Shown here: piece after piece, positions 13,401 to 25,400 of the stretch
Layout: each line of letters begins with the position of its first letter
How positions within the stretch are numbered: the first letter of the stretch is position 1
Source of the DNA: Nematostella vectensis
Lineage: Eukaryota; Cnidaria; Anthozoa; Actiniaria; Edwardsiidae
Assembly: GCF_932526225.1 (NCBI RefSeq)
Contig: NC_064039.1
Coordinates: 4,541,001 to 4,601,000, forward strand
Direction of reading: 5' to 3'
DNA length: 60,000 bases
Notes under the pieces: model-generated
The model's input: the letters and a program-made list of their open reading frames with translations, nothing else
The model's database searches: none
What the model was told of the DNA's origin: nothing
Made by a program: the position numbers and the translations under genes

Positions 13401-16400
13401 TAATAAACAGTACCTTTGTCAGAATTTGGTTGCAAAAGGTGGGTACAAAAAACATATTTTTTTATTACAGTAGGTCTATGTAGTTGAGGCGATTTTTGTA
13501 TTGCTTCTACATGACCTCACACAGGGGCGTAGCTTTCTTTATGCCAATATGCATGGGTCCATTCAACCACAGAATGGCCTGTCGAGTCAACAAAACATTT
13601 TTATATGTTTTCAAGTGGGAGTGTACATACTTAAGAGTGGTCCTTGCTATGCCCCACTGATTCACATGATCAATAACTTTAATAACTACACTGACTTAGT
13701 GAAATATTATTTATTTTGTGTTGACCTGTAGGAAGCTCTGAGGGACCTGAATGAGGAGTTAGAGGAGACTCACCTTCAAACTGAACAGGACCTGAGGGAG
13801 GAGTTGGACATGACTTCTAACAAAGTCAGGGAGGTCAGTGTTTGTCTTTCTTATTTTGATATATAACATAGCATGAATATGTGCAGGATTTCAATCAGCT
13901 TTAAAGAAAGGTTCTGGTTTATAAAGTTTTTGGTTGCTGCAGCATTTTGACAAGATGATATCTTTAAAATATATTTCAGCAAAAATACATTTTTATGGGG
14001 CTAAGATTTTGCCTCGTACAGTAAGTCAAAATCTCCCGTATAACTGTGTATAACAGACAGAAGGGTGTCAGTTAAAAAAAAGTGCACTGTATAGATAAGC
14101 AAGATATTTCAAATATTTTCTTGAATATAGTTCTGTTAACTCTTACAAATTACAGTAACTTGGGCACAGTAGTACTTGATTATTTGAGGGTTAAGCAGTT
14201 GAACTTGTTTCTTGTCTCAGGCTGAACGAAAGTATGAGCAAGCTCAAGATTCCATTGGCGACTTACAGCAAACAATTGAGAAGTTCAGGGATTTGGTAGC
14301 TAAACTACAGGTACTGTTCTCACAGCTACAGTTAGCCTTAATAGTGCTTCCAACAAGCTATTTTTCACCAATTAACTTAGAAATAACTTCTACATTCACT
14401 ATGTAATTTGACAATGACAATCCTGTTAGATCAGCTTATCTATTTGAAAGTGCATTTTGTGCACAGGTAAACAGCTCTACAAACCTGGATCTGCTCGAAT
14501 CAGCAAGCATGTGTTAAATTGTCTTAAATCCTCATTCATTTAAAGAAATATATAATTTTCTTTACCAGTTTCTGTTTTCTTCAGGAGAGCAACAGGGAGA
14601 TTCAGGAAAAGCAAGAAGATAGCGAGAAGCGGCTTATCGATCTCCCTCCCACCCCAGACATCATGGACTTCAAAGTCAAATCAGCTGAGATCAAGTCTCT
14701 TGCCAAGGTTAGCTGTCACCCAGGTGTTGCCCAACAATATTGCATTGTTTATCTAGCCAATACAAAGGTCATAAGGGGTCAAGTTGGAACTACAGTAAGG
14801 AACACAGGCTTTTAGTAAGCTCACATTTAAGGTAATGCAGGAAAGAATCAAACTTGTTTCAGCAGGGTGAGAGACCCTATATGCGCTTACACACTGGGGA
14901 ACCTTTGTTTTGTCTTTTAATGTACATGCAAGGGGTCTGGCATGTGCCCCCCTCCCAATATTTTCAAACATTATAAGGCTCAAGTATAAGGCCTGGGTTG
15001 TCTTAGCATCGAATATAACTTTTTGCCTTAAACTTTGTTAACGTCGCCTTAAATTCATTCTTTTTGGCAAGATGATTTAAGTCGACGACCTTGCTGGTAA
15101 TGATGTCACATCATAGATCACGTGACAAAATAGTTTTTTGCCTTTCCGCTGCTGGGGAAAACAGCTTGGACAAAGGTGTTTACTAAATCAGGGCTTCTGG
15201 AATTACGCGCTTGTGTGGAAGCGCCTAATTTGGCCTTTTGCGTTATTTGGCTTTTTCAACTGTTTTAGCTTAGATTCCAAGCCTTAATACACTTGAGGGA
15301 AATGACCAGAATGGGCATGGCTGTGAACCCCAACATTTTTTTTGTGTTTTTGTATTGCCCCCCCCCCAATCTTGTGTGACCTGCTACGGCTCTAATGTAT
15401 GTGCATAAACTGCTGTGTAGGGTAGAAAAATCAAAGTCTGAAAGCGTGAGTACTGTAGATATGCCTAACATGGTTTAGTTTACTCTTATCGCCTTGTTAT
15501 TTATTCGTCATAGCCAGCTATTTCTGTTGTGAGCCTTGATATGTTCTATTTCAGAGTGTGGATAATGAGATGAGGAAGTTCCAGGTGCAGCAGGCAAATG
15601 AACACATCAAGATGCTGAACAGCTTTTTGCCAGATGCATTCCTCAGAAGAGGAGGTACAGTATTACATGTTAACAGTGGTAGGCCACCATTTGCCTAATG
15701 ACTACATGTGATAATCATACTTGACAATGGTGCTGCAACACACTTACAGTATGAGAATTTAATGTCATAAATGTAGCGTGTTTGCCGTCCAAAAAGGAAT
15801 TGAAAGAGCAAGAGAACTGCTTGATTTTCTTGCACTTGAGCTTGTGTTTGAGGGAGGGATCCTGACTTGTGTTGCGTTTGTGCTTCTGATTGCACTTGCA
15901 TCGTAGTGAGAACCTACCTTTTAGTGCAAGTCGCTTATAGCTTTATTCCAAGTTGCTTATAGCTAAGTAAGACAGAGCAGGCACCCTTTGTGCATTTGAC
16001 TGTATTACTGACCATGTTGGTTTTTTGACAGGTGATAATGACAGCATTCTGCTTCTTCTCCTCATCCCTCGACTAGACTTCAAGACTGAGCTGCTCATTG
16101 ACCAGTTGAGACAAAAGGTGAAAACTTCATGCAACTCTGTATTTGAAGTGAGGGAATTTTTTGGCAAAATGCATCCAGTCCATGCTTTCTTTTGTATTTA
16201 AAGTGAGTGAGGACATGAAAGGTGCTTTCGAAAGTATTTTTCAGGCTAAATGCTTCAGAACATAGTCTCGTTTATATTCTTGCTTGCCAGTAGCTGATTC
16301 CCCTGTCAATGTACTATTTTAAGTAAGTCCATCGTGTTGTGGTTTTAAGTGGGCCTTATAACATTGAGTACTGTAATTTTCTAGTATTTGTGTTTTGTTA

Positions 16401-19400
16401 TGAGATAGTTAATAATAGTTGATTTTGTGTGTGTGTACAGCACGTGTGTATAGTAGCATGTCATGTCTGAGTGTTTCTGTTACATTTTTAGTATGTTTTC
16501 ACATAACTAGTACTCGTTTTGTATTTTCAGTATGAATTAGCTGATTGTCTGGATGATGTTCGGCTGATAACTGGTCATAAAGCTGAAGGACTGAGCTTTT
16601 CTAGCATGGTTATGTACAACCTCGCCACGTTACAAGCTGTAGTTAGACACTTTAGAAGGTATGGTCTTCCATTTGAGGAGGAACTTCAAACAGCCTTTTG
16701 CTTTTAAAAAATATGATAGCCAGGGCATTGTTATTGAGTAACTTCTCAGTCAGCCTTACTGAGATAAACACACATGGCTTACTAAATACAAATTTCTTTG
16801 CTATTCCTACAAGGGCTGTTAGTAAATGTGACCCAGCATTGTTCAACAAGCTAGTGGGAATCTACCCAGAACTAGCAGCACACGAGAAGGCTGTGGACAA
16901 ACTGATCGACCTGCTAAAAGCGGATCAGGTAGGAACTAGCAGCAGAATAGAAGCCTGTGGAAAATCTAATCTAACTGCTGAAAGCAGATAAGTAGGAAAT
17001 ACTAAAGCAGCAAAATAGATGACTGTAGACAAAGTTATCAACCTTCTAAAAGCGGATCAGATAGAAAATAGCATCACACAAAAAGGTTGTAGACAAACTT
17101 ATTGTCTGCTCAAAGTGGAGCAGACACAGGCAAGTCTTGCTGGTATAGTGGACGTCGATGTTTCAGGGAAAGAGGGGTGTCGAAGGAAATGCCATTAAAT
17201 AAAAGTTGTGTGTGTAACCTCTCCCTGAAAGCTTGTTCCCGGCGTCAGTGTTTTTGTTTGGATAAGATTGATCCTCACCCCTCAGCCCTCAGCCTTATTT
17301 AGGATACTAAATCAGATCATGATGTTCTGGTTTCAGTTGGATGACACAGTTGGAATGGAGCCATTGGAAAAGGCCATTCACTACTACTCGGTAAGCTCCC
17401 TAAATCATATGGGATTGGTTAGGAGGGCCATGAGAAGTAAGCTGACGAACAGCTTTATGAGCAGTCAAGAAACTATTCTGCATTTGCACCTGAAATAGTT
17501 TTAATTAACATTAAAATGCTTAGAGGTTGTCCTATTTCTTTTGCTGTTTGTTTTCCTTCTGTAGACGATGGCACGTTTCCACCTTGGCAATGACCCTATT
17601 TCCTGTACAGAGTTTCTCAATGATCAGTTAAACGTCCTTAACGTAGCTGCAGATGGAATGACAGTCGAGGTTGAGCGGCTCAAGGGTTATGCTTCTGGGG
17701 TAACTTCATGTTTAATTTCTCTTTAAATCAACACATTTAAAAGGGTGTGTCAAAGCATCAAAGCATTATGTCCAGTGCAATAGTCACTGCTTTTTTAAAT
17801 AGAGCATTTACTCGGCAGCTCAGCCACAATATCGTATCACAGAACATTACCACTTGGTCTCTATATTTAACTTAATGTGGGCTGGCCCTTCTATATTCTT
17901 CACATTTTCCCCTGCCCCTTATTCGCTACGTAGGATACACATCTAGATACTGTAAATAGCACTCCATCTTCAAGCTAATAGCAATAATGTTTCTTTGTAG
18001 AACTGTGATAATGGCAGCACGTTCATGCAGCTAGTGTCTGATATGGAACTGCGTAACGTGGAAGTCAGACAGCTGTGCAAGAAGGTGAGAACAAACATAA
18101 TAAACAATACTTATACATTTTCCTTTTAAGGGCTAGCAGTCATTTCCAAAAATATGAGCTGCTGAAAAGCCAACATAATACCTAGAGTATACCATCGCCT
18201 GATAAAAGCTAGTAGTTGTTTCAAAGAATAAGAGTTGCTGTAAGCCAACAAAATCACCAATACCTAGAGTATACCATCGCCTGATAAAAGCTAGTAGTTG
18301 TTTCAAAGAATAAGAGTTGCTGTAAGCCAACAAAATCACCAATACCTAGAGTATACCATCTCCTGATAAAAGCTAGTAGTTGTCTCAAAGAATAAGAGTT
18401 GCTGAAAGCCAACATAATCACCAATACCTAGAGTATACCATCGCCTGATAAAAGCTAGTAGTTGTTTCAAAGAATAAGAGTTGCTGTAAGCCAACAAAAT
18501 CACCAATACCTAGAGTATACCATCTCCTGATAAAAGCTAGTAGTTGTCTCAAAGAATAAGAGTTGCTGAAAGCCAACATAATTACCAATAGATAAACCAT
18601 CACCTTATAAGGGCTAGCAGAAATGTCCATGAATATGAGCTGCTGTAAGCCAACAAAATCACCAATACCTAGAGTATACCATCTCCTGATAAAAGCTAGT
18701 AGTTATCTCAAAGAATAAGAGTTGCTGAAAGCCAATAGCTAAACCATCACCTTATAAGGGCTAGCAGAAATGTCCATGAATATGAGCTGCTGTAAGCCAA
18801 CATAATGACAAATACCAACAGTATACTGTCGCCTTATGAGGGCTAGCAGTCATGTTCCCTTGGTATTTGGTTTATTGCTTACAGGTCTTACCTTTCTCAT
18901 TAGATCAAGCGCAGGATGCCACAAGATGACAAGAGCATTTTGTCCTTTGCAGAAAAGGTAAGCCATCCCCATCCATACCTTGACATTTTAAAATTATTAT
19001 TATCTTTGTCGGCTACCATTTTGGCATCCTCGGAAATAACAAGTCTGAGAAAGTATACTTTACTATCGGCTGATTTGGAAAGACTAATAATGCAATATTT
19101 TCTATTGAAAATATTGAATGAATTATCACAAAAGGTCTTTGCAAGCATAGCATGCGTAACTTTTGGGTTGTTAGTGATTGCTAACATAGCCAAAATACCT
19201 TCTTTCTCTTTTCTGACCCACGTTGTTCCTCTTTGTACAGGTGCAGGTGTCATTGGTTGAATGCGTTCAACAACAGGGGCTGCTTCTCAAGTTCTGTCAA
19301 GATTTAGTGTCAGTTGCTGCCCAGAAGGCCGCTACTCTACCAGGTACAATGAACTTGTAGAAGCCCTACCTTGTCTTTTGGCCTACTCTTCAATTATTGA

Positions 19401-19408
19401 TTGATTCA

Positions 19409-19466
<58 letters not shown>

Positions 19467-22400
19467 TTTGCTTTTAGCGCATCAGACTGACACCACATGT
19501 TGTTTTATTGTTAATCCCTATCAAGATAATGAACACTTGTTGAGTGGTCAGCTTGAGGAGATGGCAATGGATGTAGCAGTGCTTGTGTATGAAAAAGAGG
19601 ACGTGTCTGCCTACAAGGCGTGCAGGTAACAATACCTATGCTGTACCATGTTGGTGATAATAGAGACCCATACCCCCTATGTTGTACCATGTTGGTGATA
19701 AAAGAGAGCCATACCTATGCTGTACCATGTTGGTGATAATAGAGACCCATACCTAGGCTGTACCATGTTGGTGATAATAGAGACCCATACCCCCTATGTT
19801 GTACCATGTTGGTGATAAAAGAGAGCCATACCTATGCTGTACCTATGTTGGTGATAAAAGAGAGCCATACCTATGCTGTACCATGTTGGTGATAATAGAG
19901 ACCCATACCTAGGCTGTACCATGTTGGTGATAATAGAGACCCATACCTATGCTGTACCATGTTGGTGATAAAAGAGAGCCATACCTAGGCTGTACCATGT
20001 TGGTGATAAAAGAGAGCCATACCTAGGCTGTACCATGTTGGTGATAAAAGAGAGCCATACCTATGCTGTACCATGTTGGTGATAAAAGAGAGCCATACCT
20101 ATGCTGTACCTATGTTGGTGATAAAAGAGAGCCATACCTATGCTGTACCATGTTGGTGATAAAAGAGAGCCATACCTATGCTGTACCATGTTGGTGATAA
20201 AAAAGACCCATACCTATGCTGTACCTATGTTGGTGATAAAAGAGAGCCATACCTATGCTGTACCATGTTGGTGATAAAAGAGAGCCATACCTAAGCTGTA
20301 CCATGTTGGTGATAAAAGAGACCCATACCTATGCTGTACCTATGTTGGTTATAATAGAGACCCATACCTGTGCTGTACCATGTTGGTGATAAAAGAGAGC
20401 CATACCTATGCTGTACCTATGTTGGTGATAATAGAGACCCATACCTATGCTGTACCATGTTGGTGATAAAAGAGACCCATACCTATGCTGTACCATGTTG
20501 GTGATAATAGAGACCCATACCTATGCTGTACCATGTTGGTGATAAAAGAGAGCCATACCTATGCTGTACCTACTGTATGTTGGTGATAAAAGAGACCCAT
20601 ACCTATGCTGTACCATGTTGGTGATAAAAGAGAGCCATACCTATGCTGTACCATGTTGGTGATAAAAGAGACCCATACCTATGCTGTACCTATGTTGGTG
20701 ATAAAAGAGACCCATACCTATGCTGTACCATGTTGGTGATAAAAGAGAGCCATACCTAAGCTTTACCATGTTGGTGATAAAAGAGAGCCATACCTATACT
20801 GTACCTATGTTGGTGATAAAAGAGAGCCATACCTATGCTGTACCTATGTTGGTGATAAAAGAGAGCCATACCTATGCTGTACCTATGTTGGTGATAAAAG
20901 AGACCCATACCTATGCTGTACCTATGTTGGTGATAAAAGAGACCCATACCTATGCTGTACCTATATCGGTGACAATAGAGCCCTATTGTCACCAACAAGA
21001 GGGTGGAATTGAACATGTACTGTAGATTCATTAGGAGATTAGTCCTCCAAACCACCACCCCTTTCCCCAACAGAAGAAAATGCTGGCTAAAAATCTATTT
21101 TTCCCTGAAGGCCTCCTTTCCTCGTATTTCGCTCGGCTGCCGTTCGGATATATCCATTTGTGACTTGAAATGTGTTTGATTCTCTCTTTCCCTTATGTGG
21201 TATTTTGACCTGAGTTATTATCTGACTGTCAGAAGTTTCTATTATATATTGGATGGATACATATCTCCAAGACCATTTGCCCCTTTTAACTGATGTCTTT
21301 TGATATCATTGCCTTTATTATTCATTTATGAATTTTTGTGCTTGTGAGTACTTCTAACGGCCGATACAGGCCAGTTATGGGGTAATGGGTTAACATAATC
21401 TCTTTTTGGCATTCATATAGGCCACAAATTCCCTTCACTTTACCAATCCAATGCCTCGCATCAATTACTTGAGTGACATTTCTGGCTGCTACTACATGAA
21501 GCCATGATTATCCAGTTGAGTAAAACAGCTACTCTCCAAGTAAAATATAGCTTTTGTTTTTCATTAGCGAGACGTTTCACGAGGTGATGTCATTCCTGGC
21601 GGGCTTCGCCATCAAGATGCAGGAGGGCGAGTATGATGCACAGCCACCAGAACAGGATACCAAGGTGAGGTTTTTGTCCACATAACCACCAGTCTTTTGA
21701 AAAGGCAATAAAGGAATGCCTGTTAAGTATCCCCAAAAAATTATAAAGGTCACATTGTTGAACAGTTTATTTTGTTCGCCTTTAAGGACATCTCTATTCT
21801 GGTCTAAAATAGAACTCCTTGTCTAGAGTCTTTGGGCACGTTTTTTTACTCGTGATTCCAGAATGAGAATAATTAGAATATAAAAAGCGTGCGTTTGTTT
21901 ATCTCGCGTTCCCATTCTGGAATGGAATGAAAGCCATTCCACCCATTCTGCTACCTGTAGCAGAATGACTCGAATGTCATTCTGAACATTCTCTACCAAC
22001 CATCCCCATTCCAGAATGATAGGGAAAAAACGTACATTATAGGGTGGCATTTGTTTTTTGATATCATGTTCAGCCCCCTTACCTCAGCCTAAGCATTTGT
22101 TGTTTGATATCAGGTTCAACCCCCTTACCTCAACCTAAGCATTTCTTTTTTGATATCATGTTCAGCCCCCTTACCTCGGCCTTAGCATTTCTTGTTTGAT
22201 ATCATGTTCAACCCCCTTACCTCAGCCTTAGCATTTGTTGTTTGATATCAGGTTCAACCCCCTTACCTCAACCTAAGCATTTGTTGTTTGATATCATGTT
22301 CAGCCCCCTTACCTCAGCCTAAGCATTTGTTGTTTGATATCATGTTCAGCCCCCTTACCTCGGCCTTAGCATTTGTTGTTTGATATCATGTTCAGCCCCC

Positions 22401-25400
22401 TTACCTCGGCCTTACCATTTGTTGTTTGATATCATGTTCAGCCCCCTTTCCTCAGCCTTAGCATTTGTTTTTTGATATCATGTTCAGCCCCCTTACCTCG
22501 GCCTTAGCATTTGTTGTTTGATATCATGTTCAGCCCCCTTACCTCGGCCTTAGCATTTGTTGTTTGATATCATGTTCAGCCCCCTTACCTCGGCCTTAGC
22601 ATTTGTTGTTTGATATCATGTTCAGCCCCCTTACCTCGGCCTTAGCATTTGTTGTTTGATATCATGTTCAGCCCCCTTACCTCGGCCTTAGCATTTGTTT
22701 TTTGATATCATATTCAGTCCCCTTACCTCGGCCTTAGCATTTGTTTTTTGATATCATGTTCAGCCCCCTTACCTCGGCCTTAGCATTTGTTGTTTGATAT
22801 CATGTTCAGCCCCCTTACCTCAGCCTTAGCATTTGTTTTTTGATATCAGGTTCAACCCCGTACCTCGGCCTTACCATTTGTTGTTTGATATCATGTTCAG
22901 CCCCCTTACCTCGGCCTTAGCATTTGTTGTGTGATATCATGTTCAACCCCTCACCTCGGCCTTTGCATTTGTTGTTTGGTATCAGGTTCAGCCCCCTTAC
23001 CTCGAGCGCTCCAAAGCGTTCAAGTCTGAGCTGTTTGACACGGCGGGAGTGGAGGAAAAACTACTACAGAAGGAGAGCAACGTTCGCGAAATCAAAAAGA
23101 CGCTCAAGCTCAAGGTGATTAAATGTTCCACATCAAAACGTAAAAGCATATACGATGCTCCTGTGAGCACGAGTGAAAAAACGCAAGAGTCACACCGGAG
23201 AAAACTACAGCCTTTACAAAAATTGGAAGTCCTAAGCAAACTGCTGCAAAATATAGCGTGGACTGTTAAACCAAGCAACGCTGTTTGTGCTTTCCGTCCA
23301 GGGATTTCTGGTATCATGTGCATTAAGGAAACTATGTTACTTGCTTTTTTAGTCGGAAGAAGTCAGTCAAGCGAACATTAGGATTGGACTACTGGAGAAA
23401 CGATTAGAAAACGCATCCAAGGAGGTAATCTCGACACTCTTACTGAATATTGTACTATAGGGCATGTACTCAATGTGAATGTACCAATACTTCCGCTTCA
23501 CCCGTTAGTAGAAAAACAGAATGTAACTCACAGTTTGTAGTGCGAGTAAGTGTTTCCCAAGCAATTGCACATATCAATTAATAAACTCTTATTTCGTCAG
23601 CTTACATGGAAAAGCTTACATGGTGTCATTATTTCGAGGATGAGAAACCTAGTCAAAGCTGCAGACTTTTGTTATAGGCCCCTTTTGGATATAATATAAA
23701 GAAAATTACTCTTAAAAATATGATGATGATGATGAAATATGATGCCCCACTATACAGGTCAATAAAGTGTGTCCAATTGATTTATCCTGTCACTTACATT
23801 TTTGGTTTGTTTTTGGTTTGAACTGCACTACAAGGTACTTTTTTAAAGTGTTCAAATAATTAATTCATTATAAAAATACTTATCTAGTTATTTTTTAACT
23901 TAAAATACTTAAAATTCTTCAGGCTGACGCCCGAGTCGAGGCAGCAAATAAGAAAATGGAACAGGCGATGGAAGAGCTGCAGAAAAAGAAAAAGTGAGTT
24001 ACCTTGGAAACATTTCGGCTACTCCTTCAATGAACCATCATTTTTATGTTCGTGTGTAGACTATAAAATGATCTTGATTCTTATGGGAGGAACAAGTTTT
24101 ATTTTTTTCCTTATATCGCAGTACCATATTCAAATGGCAATAGTACAGGAAACATGATTTTGAGGAAAGGATCACCACGATCATCCTCGTTTTATTAAGA
24201 AAATTGTAAATTTCACGGTCCTGAACGAAATAATGCAGCTGACCCGGTGCTGCGTCAAAGCAGATGTTTTTTGGACCCGGCTTTCTCATAGCTGGACTCC
24301 AGCGGCTGTGGCATTCGCTTATCATTGCCGTTTTGTTGTTGCCGCATTGCGGTGTTGTTATTATTATTCCCGTATGTTATTAAATGTGATATTTTCTACC
24401 CTTCTGCGCAGAGCTTCCTGTGCGCTCGTTTCTTTTGCTCCACAGCAACGATTGAGGGGGGAGGGAAGGGGAGGGGGGGTGGGGGGGGGGGGGGGGGCTG
24501 ATTGCGGTATTCTCTGATCACCCCGTCGTATTGCACAGGGAGTATGAAGACACCATGGACGAGCTGCAGGCGGATATTGACACCCTTGAGAAAGAGAAGG
24601 AGGACATGAAGAAGCGACTGGACGCTTACTCCAAGCGCACTCTGCTGGCGGACTTGGCGCGGCACACTTCGGCCTCATCTGGTATCGCGGCTGTCGTCGC
24701 AGGTGATTTGCATTACAGCATATGTAGCCAAACAAAGTCAGTCAAAGACCCAATAGTCGTGTTCGTTAACAAGAGTATAAATTTGGTTTACTAAAAACTG
24801 GTAGCCAAACAGGTATATTATGGACACTAACGATGATTTTCCAAATCTTCAAGATGAAGTAAAAAGGATAATCACCGGTATACAGTTTGGTATTAAATTA
24901 ATCCAAATACCCAAATAGCCGCCTTTTTGTCATCCTAGGCAATACTAAGTACAAAAAAGCAACCAAAATTTCTACGCCACTGTGCCCATTTAGTTGTTGT
25001 CTTCGTTGTTTTGAGGCTATAGTTGCACTTGCTGCACGTGACAAAGAAATGCTTTACAGTGGGACATTTGCGGAAACATTGAAAATTTAGGGATGTTGTC
25101 AATCGAATTCGCCTCTTGCATCCTGAATAGGTAATTTTCTACGATCTTGTCTTGGTTGCCGTGGTTTTGCGTACTATAATGACGTCCTATGACTTGTCTT
25201 AGGTGGAGGTAATCCCCTGAAGGGGGGCAGTCCTCTACGCGCGGCAGGGGCGGGACAGCAGCCGGTGCAGGTCGTCATCAAAGACTCGCCAATCATCCTC
25301 GCACAGGTATCGGTCTCCCTCGTACTGGTATCGTGTCTCCCTCGTACTGGTATCGTGTCTCCCTCGTATTGGTATCGTGTCTCCCTCGTATTGGTATCGT

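Noticed and set aside
20720-21025. 101-codon frame of repeated [13 protein letters not shown]
   Set aside because: Produced by minisatellite units in register, within a DCTN1 intron; no start, domain or conservation signal.
22050-23003. CRISPR-like regular repeats
   Set aside because: Units are directly tandem without unique spacers and lie in a eukaryotic intron; this is a minisatellite.
24364-24735. Minus-strand 123-codon frame opposite DCTN1 exon 26
   Set aside because: Antisense shadow of a conserved coiled-coil exon plus a poly-G tract.
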